From Alphaproteobacteria bacterium (GTDB taxonomy: Bacteria; Pseudomonadota; Alphaproteobacteria; Micavibrionales; SZUA-601): DNA of 11,228 nt. A model generated the notes under the pieces. The model was not told where the DNA came from and made no database searches. It was given only the letters and a program-made list of their open reading frames with translations. Shown one piece after another: positions 1-4,825 of the stretch. Position 1 is the first letter of the stretch. Each line of letters opens with the position of its first letter. The stretch lies in contig JAQGJA010000148.1 in assembly GCA_028290805.1 (NCBI GenBank), positions 1-11,228 on the forward strand. Direction: 5' to 3'. The position numbers and the translations under genes are program-made.

Positions 1-234
1 TTAGCGCAGAAAGTCATGGAAGAAGTCGGCAAGAATTTTGCCGGACAAAAACAACGCGCCGAAGGCTTGACCGAAGGCGACTGGGTCCTGGTCGATCTGC
101 AGGATATTATCCTGCACGTCTTCCGCCCCGAAGTGCGCGAATTTTATTCGCTGGAAAAAATGTGGTCCGCAACCAGCGTTGGCGCGGAACACAAAAAAAT
201 GATCAGCAAAAAATCAGATGCCGATCCGGCGTGA
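1..234 (+). CDS. rsfS: Ribosomal silencing factor RsfS (C-terminal part, 5' end outside window)
   Basis: The open frame enters from the left edge in frame 1 and stops at TGA 232-234, leaving 77 visible residues. The stretch around GDWVLVDLQDIILHVF, followed by RPEVREFYSLEKMW, is the highly conserved core and C-terminus of the RsfS/DUF143 family (Iojap-like). In that family the protein binds large-subunit protein uL14 and keeps the 50S and 30S subunits apart in starved or stationary cells. The last 24 or so residues after the LEKMW motif form a lysine- and alanine-rich tail, which often varies in this family. The stop overlaps the GTG start of rlmH by four bases (GTGA), so the two genes are probably translated together. 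An internal ATG at 16 is not the true start, because the conserved frame continues upstream of it. The family call is secure; the true start lies outside the window. Confidence 0.93.
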   Translation, partial: LAQKVMEEVGKNFAGQKQRAEGLTEGDWVLVDLQDIILHVFRPEVREFYSLEKMWSATSVGAEHKKMISKKSDADPA

Positions 235-692
235 GCGTTTCTATCCATCTGATTGCTATCGGCAAAAACAAGGATGCCGAGTTACAGCGTCTGATCGACG
301 ATTATACCAAGCGCCTTTCATGGAAATTTACCTTAACCGAACTGCCCGCGCCTAATGTGAGCGACGCCGAACGCAAAATGCGCGAGGCCGAACTGATCCG
401 CGCCGCACTCCCGGCAAAATCGGTACACATCATTCTGGACGAACGCGGCGAAAATGTGGACAGCGTCGCTTTTGCTCAGAAAATCCAGCACTATTTCACG
501 GCCCAGCAATCTTCCCTCTGCTTCATCATCGGCGGCGCGGACGGGCTGGATGACACCCTGCGCCGTGAAGCCGACTGGCGCGTCAGCTTTGGCGCACTGA
601 CCTGGCCGCATATGCTGGTGCGGCTGATGCTGGCCGAGCAGCTTTACAGGGCCTCGACAATTTTATCGGGGCATCCCTATCATCGCGTTTGA
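231..692 (+). CDS. rlmH: 23S rRNA (pseudouridine1915-N3)-methyltransferase RlmH
   Basis: This 153-residue SPOUT-class methyltransferase is close to the usual family length of about 155. RlmH methylates N3 of pseudouridine 1915 in helix 69 of 23S rRNA, using S-adenosylmethionine, on the assembled 70S ribosome. The N-terminus SIHLIAIGKNKD matches the family's first beta strand. The SAM-knot region is visible as IIGGADGL (residues 99-106), then FGALTWPHMLVRLMLAEQLYRA (about 120-141), and the protein ends in the diagnostic HPYHRV. The GTG at 231 is chosen because it places the conserved strand at residue 2 and gives a GTGA overlap with rsfS. The ATG at 162 in the same frame would add 23 unconserved residues inside rsfS. 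No clear Shine-Dalgarno sequence precedes the GTG, so translation probably relies on coupling to rsfS. No convincing intrinsic terminator follows the stop. Confidence 0.95.
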   Translation: MSVSIHLIAIGKNKDAELQRLIDDYTKRLSWKFTLTELPAPNVSDAERKMREAELIRAALPAKSVHIILDERGENVDSVAFAQKIQHYFTAQQSSLCFIIGGADGLDDTLRREADWRVSFGALTWPHMLVRLMLAEQLYRASTILSGHPYHRV

Positions 693-815
693 TTATACGT
701 TTAGCCCGGCAACTATAGGAGACAGTTTTCTTTCCCGCCGCGCCTGGTAAAATATTATTGCGATGCCTGATCCTGCGATTAATACCACGCCCGTTAGCAT
801 CCAGCCGTCAACATA
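693..815 (-). pseudogene. Possible remnant of a DMT/EamA-family transporter C-terminus
   Basis: Read on the minus strand from 815 down to a TAA at 693-695, this stretch is open for 40 codons. It contains DGWMLTGVVLIAGSGIAI, followed by IFYQARRERK. A D-x-W-x-L-x-G-x-x-L-I-x-x-S-G hydrophobic helix ending in a basic Arg/Lys cluster resembles the last membrane helix and tail of drug/metabolite transporters of the EamA type. Upstream on the minus strand the frame meets a TGA at 816-818, and no good start or further transporter helices follow, so only a fragment would remain. Its stop directly abuts the rlmH stop (690-692), as a tail-to-tail neighbour would. The translation was read directly; the family link is recognition by eye. 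A chance open stretch of this length is possible, so confidence is moderate. Confidence 0.42.
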
Positions 816-921
816 TCATGCAGCAACGCTGTCAGCATAAACAAGTGAAGTCCAGTATCACAAAACAGAATCGTTTTATATTTTTTCTCATAAAATTGTT
901 CCTATGAATTGCGCCAGGAAT

Positions 922-950
922 TTGTGTCAGGAATTTTGGAAGAGTATAAT
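922..950 (+). promoter_or_regulatory. Candidate upstream sigma-70-type promoter for the dcw operon
   Basis: A perfect -10 hexamer TATAAT sits at 945-950. At exactly 17 bp upstream is TTGTGT (922-927), which keeps the TTG of the -35 consensus but no more. Transcription would start near 957 and give a leader of about 175 bases before mraZ, containing the 970-1004 inverted repeat and the TCCCAT boxes. The -35 lies inside the CAGGAATTT direct repeat. The AT-rich setting raises the chance of a random TATAAT, so this is only a candidate. Confidence 0.38.
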
Positions 951-969
951 AGGCAGGCGCCAAATAATA

Positions 970-1004
970 TTCCTAAACCCAAGAACAAAATCCTATTTTA
1001 GGAA
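970..1004. repeat. 8-bp inverted repeat in the mraZ leader
   Basis: TTCCTAAA at 970-977 and its exact reverse complement TTTAGGAA at 997-1004 are separated by 19 bases. The flanking bases do not extend the pairing. It could be a binding site for a dimeric regulator or a weak RNA hairpin in the leader. It is not followed by a T-run, so it does not look like an intrinsic terminator. The function is unknown and the repeat could be chance in AT-rich DNA. Confidence 0.35.
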
Positions 1005-1062
1005 CGAAATAGAGTGGAAAACAGGATTCACTGGCAATTTACAAATTTCTTATATGATATGC

Positions 1063-1091
1063 TTGACGTCCCATGAAATCCCATGTTATCC
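1063..1091 (+). promoter_or_regulatory. Candidate mraZ-proximal promoter
   Basis: TTGACG at 1063-1068 matches five of six bases of the -35 consensus. With a 17-bp spacer the -10 would be TTATCC (1086-1091), which matches TATAAT poorly. The TCCCAT boxes (1069-1094) fill the spacer and the -10, the arrangement expected where a repressor blocks polymerase. Start would be near 1098, leaving a leader of only about 33 bases before the mraZ TTG. The strong -35 and the operator overlap make this the more likely main promoter of the operon despite the weak -10. Confidence 0.45.
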
Positions 1092-1094
1092 CAT
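1069..1094. promoter_or_regulatory. Likely MraZ operator: three TCCCAT boxes at 10-bp spacing
   Basis: TCCCAT occurs exactly at 1069-1074, 1079-1084 and 1089-1094, each copy separated by four bases. On the minus strand each reads ATGGGA. In Escherichia coli and other bacteria MraZ binds short TGGG-containing direct repeats with about one helical turn between copies, just upstream of mraZ, and controls the dcw promoter. Here the exact repeat, the 10-bp period and the position 37 bases before mraZ agree with that. The TGGG motif lies on the non-coding strand. The repeats are seen directly; binding by MraZ is inferred from the family. Confidence 0.8.
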
Positions 1095-1130
1095 TATTAA
1101 CCAGTTTTCCTCTAACAGAGTCTTCGCGCA

Positions 1131-1589
1131 TTGGCACTGTTCCTTTCCACCCATACCAACAAGGTAGATGCCAAGGGCAGGGTGTCAGTACCAGCTGGTT
1201 TCCGCGCAACTTTAGCCGAACAGGCTTTTCCCGGCGTCGTTTTAATTCCTTCCAATAAATTCGCCGCCCTTGAAGGCTTTGACATGGGCATGATCCAGGA
1301 AATCAGCACCCGCCTGGACAAATTCGACCTGTTTTCCGACACCCAGGATGATCTGGCCGCCACGATTTTCGCCAATGCCACGCCGCTGGGTTTTGACGAT
1401 ACGGGTCGTATCGGCATTCCAAAAGAATTGTTGGCGCATGCCAATATCACTGATAATGCAGTCTTTGTCGGCCTGGGCACCAAGTTCCAGATCTGGGAGC
1501 CAGGCGCTTTCGCCGCCCGCAAGGAACAGGCCGCAGCCCAGGTTCAAAGCAAGGGCCTGACCATCCCCAATTTGAAAGCGCCGCAATGA
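1131..1589 (+). CDS. mraZ: Transcriptional regulator MraZ
   Basis: MraZ is a small DNA-binding protein, a ring-forming oligomer, that regulates its own dcw operon. This copy has 152 residues, the usual size. Two SpoVT/AbrB-like swapped-hairpin halves are visible, each with the D-x-x-G-R signature: DAKGRVSVPAGFR at 13-25 and DDTGRIGIPKELL at 89-101. The KFQIWEP segment (about 118-124) is also typical. The start is uncertain. Only TTG at 1131 and CTG at 1137 are available after the in-frame TAA at 1113-1115, and neither has a strong Shine-Dalgarno sequence (only ACAGAG about 10 bases upstream). TTG gives MALFLSTHTNKVDAKGR, which fits the alphaproteobacterial N-terminus as I know it. The stop overlaps the rsmH ATG (ATGA). 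A poor start would suit a regulator made in small amounts. Confidence 0.93.
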   Translation: MALFLSTHTNKVDAKGRVSVPAGFRATLAEQAFPGVVLIPSNKFAALEGFDMGMIQEISTRLDKFDLFSDTQDDLAATIFANATPLGFDDTGRIGIPKELLAHANITDNAVFVGLGTKFQIWEPGAFAARKEQAAAQVQSKGLTIPNLKAPQ

Positions 1590-2530
1590 CAAAAGTGGCG
1601 CATATTCCTGTCTTGCTTAACGAAGTCATTGAAGGGCTGGCGCCGCAGCCTAATAAAATCTATATCGACGCAACCTTTGGCCGGGGCGGTTATTCCAAAG
1701 CGATTCTGGAGGCCGCCGATTGCCGCGTAATAGGCATCGATCGTGACCCTGAAGCGATTGCCACGGGCCATGAATTTGAAAAAACCTATCAAGGCCGTTT
1801 CAAAATCCTTTCCGGCCCGTTTAGCCAGATTCAGATTTTATTGCATGATGCGCAGGTTTTTCACGTGCACGGCATCGCCTTTGACCTTGGTGTTTCTTCA
1901 CCGCAACTGGATAATGCCACGCGCGGGTTTTCCTTTCGTTTTGACGGCCCCCTTGACATGCGCATGAGCCAGGAGGGGGAATCGGCCGCTGATATCGTCA
2001 ATGACACGGACGAAAATGATCTTGCCAATATTATTTATCAATATGGCGAAGAACGCGCTTCGCGCCGCATTGCAAAGGCCATCGTCGAGCAGCGCAAGAT
2101 CCAGAAATTTTCCCGCACGCTCGAACTGGCGCAGCTGATTGAAAAAATCATGCCGCGCCGCGATGAAACGCATCCGGCCACCAAAACATTCCAGGCTTTG
2201 CGCATCGCCGTCAATGGCGAGCTGGATGAATTGCAACAGGGATTGGAAGGCGCGGAAGAATTATTGCATGATAAAGGCCGCCTGGCCGTCGTCACCTTTC
2301 ATTCCCTGGAAGACCGCATCGTTAAAAACTTCCTGCGCGACCGGGCCGGAAAAAACGCGCGCGGCTCGCGGCATAAACCGGATCTGGGCGTTCAAAATGC
2401 GGCAACATTCCATCTGATTAATTCCAAGGCCGTAACGCCATCGCGCGACGAGACGCAACGAAATGCACGTTCGCGTTCTGCCAAACTGCGCGTGGCCGAA
2501 CGCATCGGGGAGGTGCCCCATGCGGCTTAG
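1586..2530 (+). CDS. rsmH: 16S rRNA (cytosine1402-N4)-methyltransferase RsmH
   Basis: RsmH (formerly MraW) methylates N4 of C1402 in the 16S rRNA decoding centre, using SAM. At 314 residues it has the family's normal length. HIPVLLNEVIEGL at the N-terminus is the usual opening of the family. DATFGRGGYS (28-37) is the SAM-binding glycine loop, and VIGIDRDPEAI follows as the second SAM contact. FDLGVSSPQLD with GFSFRFDGPLDMRM (around residues 100-130) and the late VVTFHSLEDRIVKNF are further family blocks. The ATG overlaps the mraZ stop as ATGA, with only a weak GAAAG about 7 bases upstream, so translation is probably coupled to mraZ. The 3' end overlaps ftsL by 11 bases. Nothing appears missing or damaged. 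The gene is nearly always next to mraZ in dcw clusters. Confidence 0.97.
   Translation: MTKVAHIPVLLNEVIEGLAPQPNKIYIDATFGRGGYSKAILEAADCRVIGIDRDPEAIATGHEFEKTYQGRFKILSGPFSQIQILLHDAQVFHVHGIAFDLGVSSPQLDNATRGFSFRFDGPLDMRMSQEGESAADIVNDTDENDLANIIYQYGEERASRRIAKAIVEQRKIQKFSRTLELAQLIEKIMPRRDETHPATKTFQALRIAVNGELDELQQGLEGAEELLHDKGRLAVVTFHSLEDRIVKNFLRDRAGKNARGSRHKPDLGVQNAATFHLINSKAVTPSRDETQRNARSRSAKLRVAERIGEVPHAA
2507..2515 (+). promoter_or_regulatory. Strong ribosome binding site deciding the ftsL start
   Basis: GGGGAGGTG contains a full GGAGG core (2509-2513), 6 bases before the ATG at 2520. It lies inside the end of rsmH. This site supports the ATG at 2520 over the in-frame ATG at 2463, which has no comparable signal and would put 19 polar residues in front of the membrane helix. 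Confidence 0.85.
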
Positions 2531-3008
2531 TTTCCTGTTGCAGCTGGCGGTGCTGATCGTGCTTGGGTGCTGCGTTTATAATGTCGCCAATAAATACCAG
2601 GCCATCGAACGCAATGTACGCAACCTGGATGCAAAATCGGAACAGGAACGCGAAACCATCCGCGTTCTGCAGGCGGAATGGGCCTTTTTAACCAGCCCCG
2701 TCCGCCTGGAAAAAGTGGCGCGAGATTATTTATCGCTCGAAGCCCTGAATGGCCGGCAATTTGCGGAAGTTGCGAATATCCCCTTAAAAGAGGCACTGGA
2801 TGCGCAAGAGGCGGAGAATCAACTGGCGCAGAATAACGCCAAGGCAAAAATGGCACCACAACAATCCCCGGCCGAACAGGCCGCTACGGTGACCGCACTG
2901 AATGACGAAAATAATTACAAGCCGACGGCCTTGCCAGAACCTGCCGCCCTGCCGACCATGACCGCCATCCCGGTGAGCGCTTCCGGCCCCATGGGAGACA
3001 TGGAATGA
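2520..3008 (+). CDS. ftsL: Cell division protein FtsL
   Basis: This 162-residue bitopic protein has the FtsL architecture and sits in the FtsL position between rsmH and ftsI. FtsL forms a complex with FtsB and FtsQ at the divisome and activates FtsW-FtsI. Residues 3-20 are a membrane helix, leaving only two residues in the cytoplasm. Residues about 22-54 are a charged heptad-like helix expected to form a coiled coil. The block ERETIRVLQAEWAFLTSPVR followed by LEKVARDYLSLEAL (43-76) is typical of alphaproteobacterial FtsL. After about residue 95 the protein becomes a low-complexity Ala/Gln/Asn/Pro tail of nearly 70 residues, longer than in the E. coli protein (about 120 residues in total). The start is set by the strong ribosome site. 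The stop overlaps the ftsI ATG as ATGA. Identification rests on architecture and context more than on exact motifs. Confidence 0.88.
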   Translation: MRLSFLLQLAVLIVLGCCVYNVANKYQAIERNVRNLDAKSEQERETIRVLQAEWAFLTSPVRLEKVARDYLSLEALNGRQFAEVANIPLKEALDAQEAENQLAQNNAKAKMAPQQSPAEQAATVTALNDENNYKPTALPEPAALPTMTAIPVSASGPMGDME

Positions 3009-4825
3009 GAACATGGGTCAACGCCAAGATTTTCGGTTTCGATGCCGTCCATGAAGACGCCAGCGACCAAAGCGAATGGATCGCCGGAAAGGCGATTTTA
3101 AAGAAAACACGCTCGCGCATTTTCGTTCTGATGTGCGGCTTTTGCCTGGCCTATCTGGTCATCATCGGCCGCATGACCAACCTGACCCTGTCGCACCAGG
3201 CCGTGGCCGAAGAAACCGGGATCCTGCGTGCGTCGGACGTTGTCGTTTCCAATGTCAAACGCGCAGATGTGATGGACCGTGAAGGAAAATTGCTGGCCAC
3301 ATCGCTGAAAACCTCGTCGCTTTATGCCGATCCGAAATTCATCACCAATGCGCCTCAGGCTGCGCAAAAACTTCTGGGTGTTTTTCCCGATCTGGATTAC
3401 CACGATGTTTTGAAAAAGCTGGAAAGCAAGCGCCGTTTTGTCTGGCTCAAGCGTAACCTGACGCCAAAGCAGATTTATGCCGCCAACCGTTTGGGAATTC
3501 CCGGCGTCGATTTCCTGGATGAAACGCGCCGCGTTTATCCTTATGGCGCTTTGACCTCGCATGTTGTGGGTTATGCAGATGTGGACGGCAAAGGATTGTC
3601 CGGCCTTGAACGCGGCATGGAAGGTCTTTTGCGCGACGGCAAGGAAACATTGCACACGACTATCGATACGCGCATGCAATACGTGCTGCAGCGTGAGATC
3701 AAGAAATCCATCGACGAATTCCAGGCCATCGGTGGTGCAGGCCTCATTATGGATGCGCGCAATGGCGAGATTTACGCCATGGCGTCCTTGCCCGATTTCA
3801 ACCCGCACGAGCCGGGCCATATCACCGATGCCCAGCGTTTCAACCGCATCACGCTTGGTGCCTATGAGATGGGTTCGACCTTTAAAACATTCACGATGGC
3901 TGCCGCAATTGAATTTTTGCATATGCCGCTTTCAACCCGGTTCGATACCACGCATTCCTTGTATCGTTCCGGTTTTACCATTCATGATTTCCACCCGGAA
4001 CCGCATCCGTTATCGGTGCCGGAAATCTTTATCCATTCCTCAAATATCGGCACGGCGCTGATAGCCGAAAAAATCGGCACGACTACCTTGAAAAAATTCT
4101 ATAGCGATCTGGGCTTTTTCGATAAACCCTCGATCGAGATCAAGGAAACGGCTTCCCCGATCCTGCCGCGGCCCTGGCGTGATATCAGCACGATTACGGC
4201 GGCTTATGGGCATGGTATTGCGGTGACGCCCTTGCATCTGGCCTCTGCGGTGGCGACCATGGTCAATGGCGGCTATAAAATTCATCCGACCTTGATCAGG
4301 CACTCGGCTGAAACCTATGCCAATGAAGAGCGTAAGCGTATTATCTCCGAAGAAACCTCTGCAACCATGCGCAATCTTTTGCGTGTCGTGGTCACGGATG
4401 GCACGGCCAGCAAGGCGAACGCTACCGGCTATCGCGTCGGCGCAAAAACCGGGACGGCGGAAAAAACCCTTGGCCATGGTTACAGCGCCAATGCACAGAT
4501 TGCTTCACTGGTTGCGGCATTTCCGGTCGATGATCCGCGCTTTATCGTGATGATCATGATCGACGAACCCAAAGGCAATAAAAAATCCTATGGCTTTGCC
4601 ACGGCGGGCTGGGTTGCCGCGCCCTATGTCGGCAATGTCATCAGCGAAATCGCACCCATCGCCGGGATCGCCCCGCGACGCGACGAAACCCTGCCCGAGG
4701 TAAAAGCCGCGATGGGCCTGGGCCCGCCGGTATCGGTTCGACCTTCGACTTTTTCGCAACCTGTAATTACTTCGCCGAAATCCCATTCAACCGCATTAGA
4801 GGGGGGACGTCTTGCGTCTTTTTGA
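3005..4825 (+). CDS. ftsI: Septal peptidoglycan DD-transpeptidase FtsI (PBP3)
   Basis: FtsI is the class B penicillin-binding protein that cross-links septal peptidoglycan. It has 606 residues (E. coli PBP3 has 588). A cytoplasmic N-terminus of about 38 residues is followed by one membrane helix (about 39-57). The periplasmic pedestal domain contains ADVMDREGKLLATSLKT. The transpeptidase domain carries all three active-site motifs: S291-T-F-K294 (SxxK, nucleophilic serine), S345-S-N347 (SxN) and K481-T-G483 (KTG). A proline- and serine-rich tail of about 50 residues ends the protein. The ATG overlaps the ftsL stop, with GGGAG at 2993-2997 seven bases upstream. The 3' end overlaps murE by 14 bases. 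FtsI works with the glycosyltransferase FtsW encoded further along this operon. The position right after ftsL argues for the division enzyme rather than the elongation PBP2. Confidence 0.97.
   Translation: MRTWVNAKIFGFDAVHEDASDQSEWIAGKAILKKTRSRIFVLMCGFCLAYLVIIGRMTNLTLSHQAVAEETGILRASDVVVSNVKRADVMDREGKLLATSLKTSSLYADPKFITNAPQAAQKLLGVFPDLDYHDVLKKLESKRRFVWLKRNLTPKQIYAANRLGIPGVDFLDETRRVYPYGALTSHVVGYADVDGKGLSGLERGMEGLLRDGKETLHTTIDTRMQYVLQREIKKSIDEFQAIGGAGLIMDARNGEIYAMASLPDFNPHEPGHITDAQRFNRITLGAYEMGSTFKTFTMAAAIEFLHMPLSTRFDTTHSLYRSGFTIHDFHPEPHPLSVPEIFIHSSNIGTALIAEKIGTTTLKKFYSDLGFFDKPSIEIKETASPILPRPWRDISTITAAYGHGIAVTPLHLASAVATMVNGGYKIHPTLIRHSAETYANEERKRIISEETSATMRNLLRVVVTDGTASKANATGYRVGAKTGTAEKTLGHGYSANAQIASLVAAFPVDDPRFIVMIMIDEPKGNKKSYGFATAGWVAAPYVGNVISEIAPIAGIAPRRDETLPEVKAAMGLGPPVSVRPSTFSQPVITSPKSHSTALEGGRLASF
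4799..4806 (+). promoter_or_regulatory. Ribosome binding site deciding the TTG start of murE
   Basis: GAGGGGGG sits inside the last codons of ftsI, 5 bases before TTG at 4812. The next in-frame ATG (4830) is too far away (23 bases) to use it. The site therefore supports the TTG start, which also yields the family-like opening MRLFDLM. Confidence 0.75.

Larger units (their letters stand above)
816..1062. other. AT-rich non-coding leader between the transporter remnant and mraZ
   Basis: No supported gene lies here. Bases 841-1080 are about 34% G+C by hand count, clearly lower than the flanking genes. The stretch holds a perfect TATAAT (945-950), a 9-bp direct repeat CAGGAATTT (915-923 and 928-936), an 8-bp inverted repeat (970-977 and 997-1004), and a second weak promoter candidate (CTGGCA at 1031-1036 with TATGAT at 1053-1058, 16-bp spacer). 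GANTC sites, the target of the alphaproteobacterial methylase CcrM, occur at 868-872 and 1025-1029, with another at 1118-1122 just before mraZ. Three sites in the gap is not far above chance. An open frame at 904-1167 exists but shows no coding character and runs into mraZ. Confidence 0.6.

Noticed and set aside
162..230. Earlier ATG start for rlmH
   Set aside because: It would add 23 residues, all within the rsfS coding frame, before the conserved first strand of RlmH. The GTG at 231 fits family length and the overlap pattern.
693..740. Intrinsic terminator after rlmH
   Set aside because: Only very short pairings are possible (AACT with AGTT) and no stable GC stem is followed by a T-run.
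1086..1094. DnaA-box-like TTATCCCAT
   Set aside because: Only the first six bases agree with TTATCCACA and the match is explained by the third TCCCAT box.
1097..1115. CtrA-type TTAA-N7-TTAA site before mraZ
   Set aside because: One TTAA is present at 1097-1100 but no second half-site occurs at the required spacing.
868..1122. Enriched GANTC (CcrM) methylation sites in the control region
   Set aside because: Three sites (868, 1025, 1118) occur where one or two are expected by chance, and GANTC also occurs inside the genes, so enrichment is not supported.
904..1167. 87-residue open frame on the + strand in the intergenic gap
   Set aside because: It crosses the promoter, the TCCCAT boxes and the mraZ start in another frame, has no ribosome site, and its Cys/Trp/Asn-rich translation resembles no family.
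2463..2519. Earlier ATG start for ftsL
   Set aside because: It has no ribosome site and would place 19 unrelated polar residues before the membrane helix. The ATG at 2520 has a full GGAGG.
3098..3922. 274-residue minus-strand open frame
   Set aside because: It lies fully within ftsI, which has all transpeptidase motifs. The antisense translation is a shadow of ftsI codon use.
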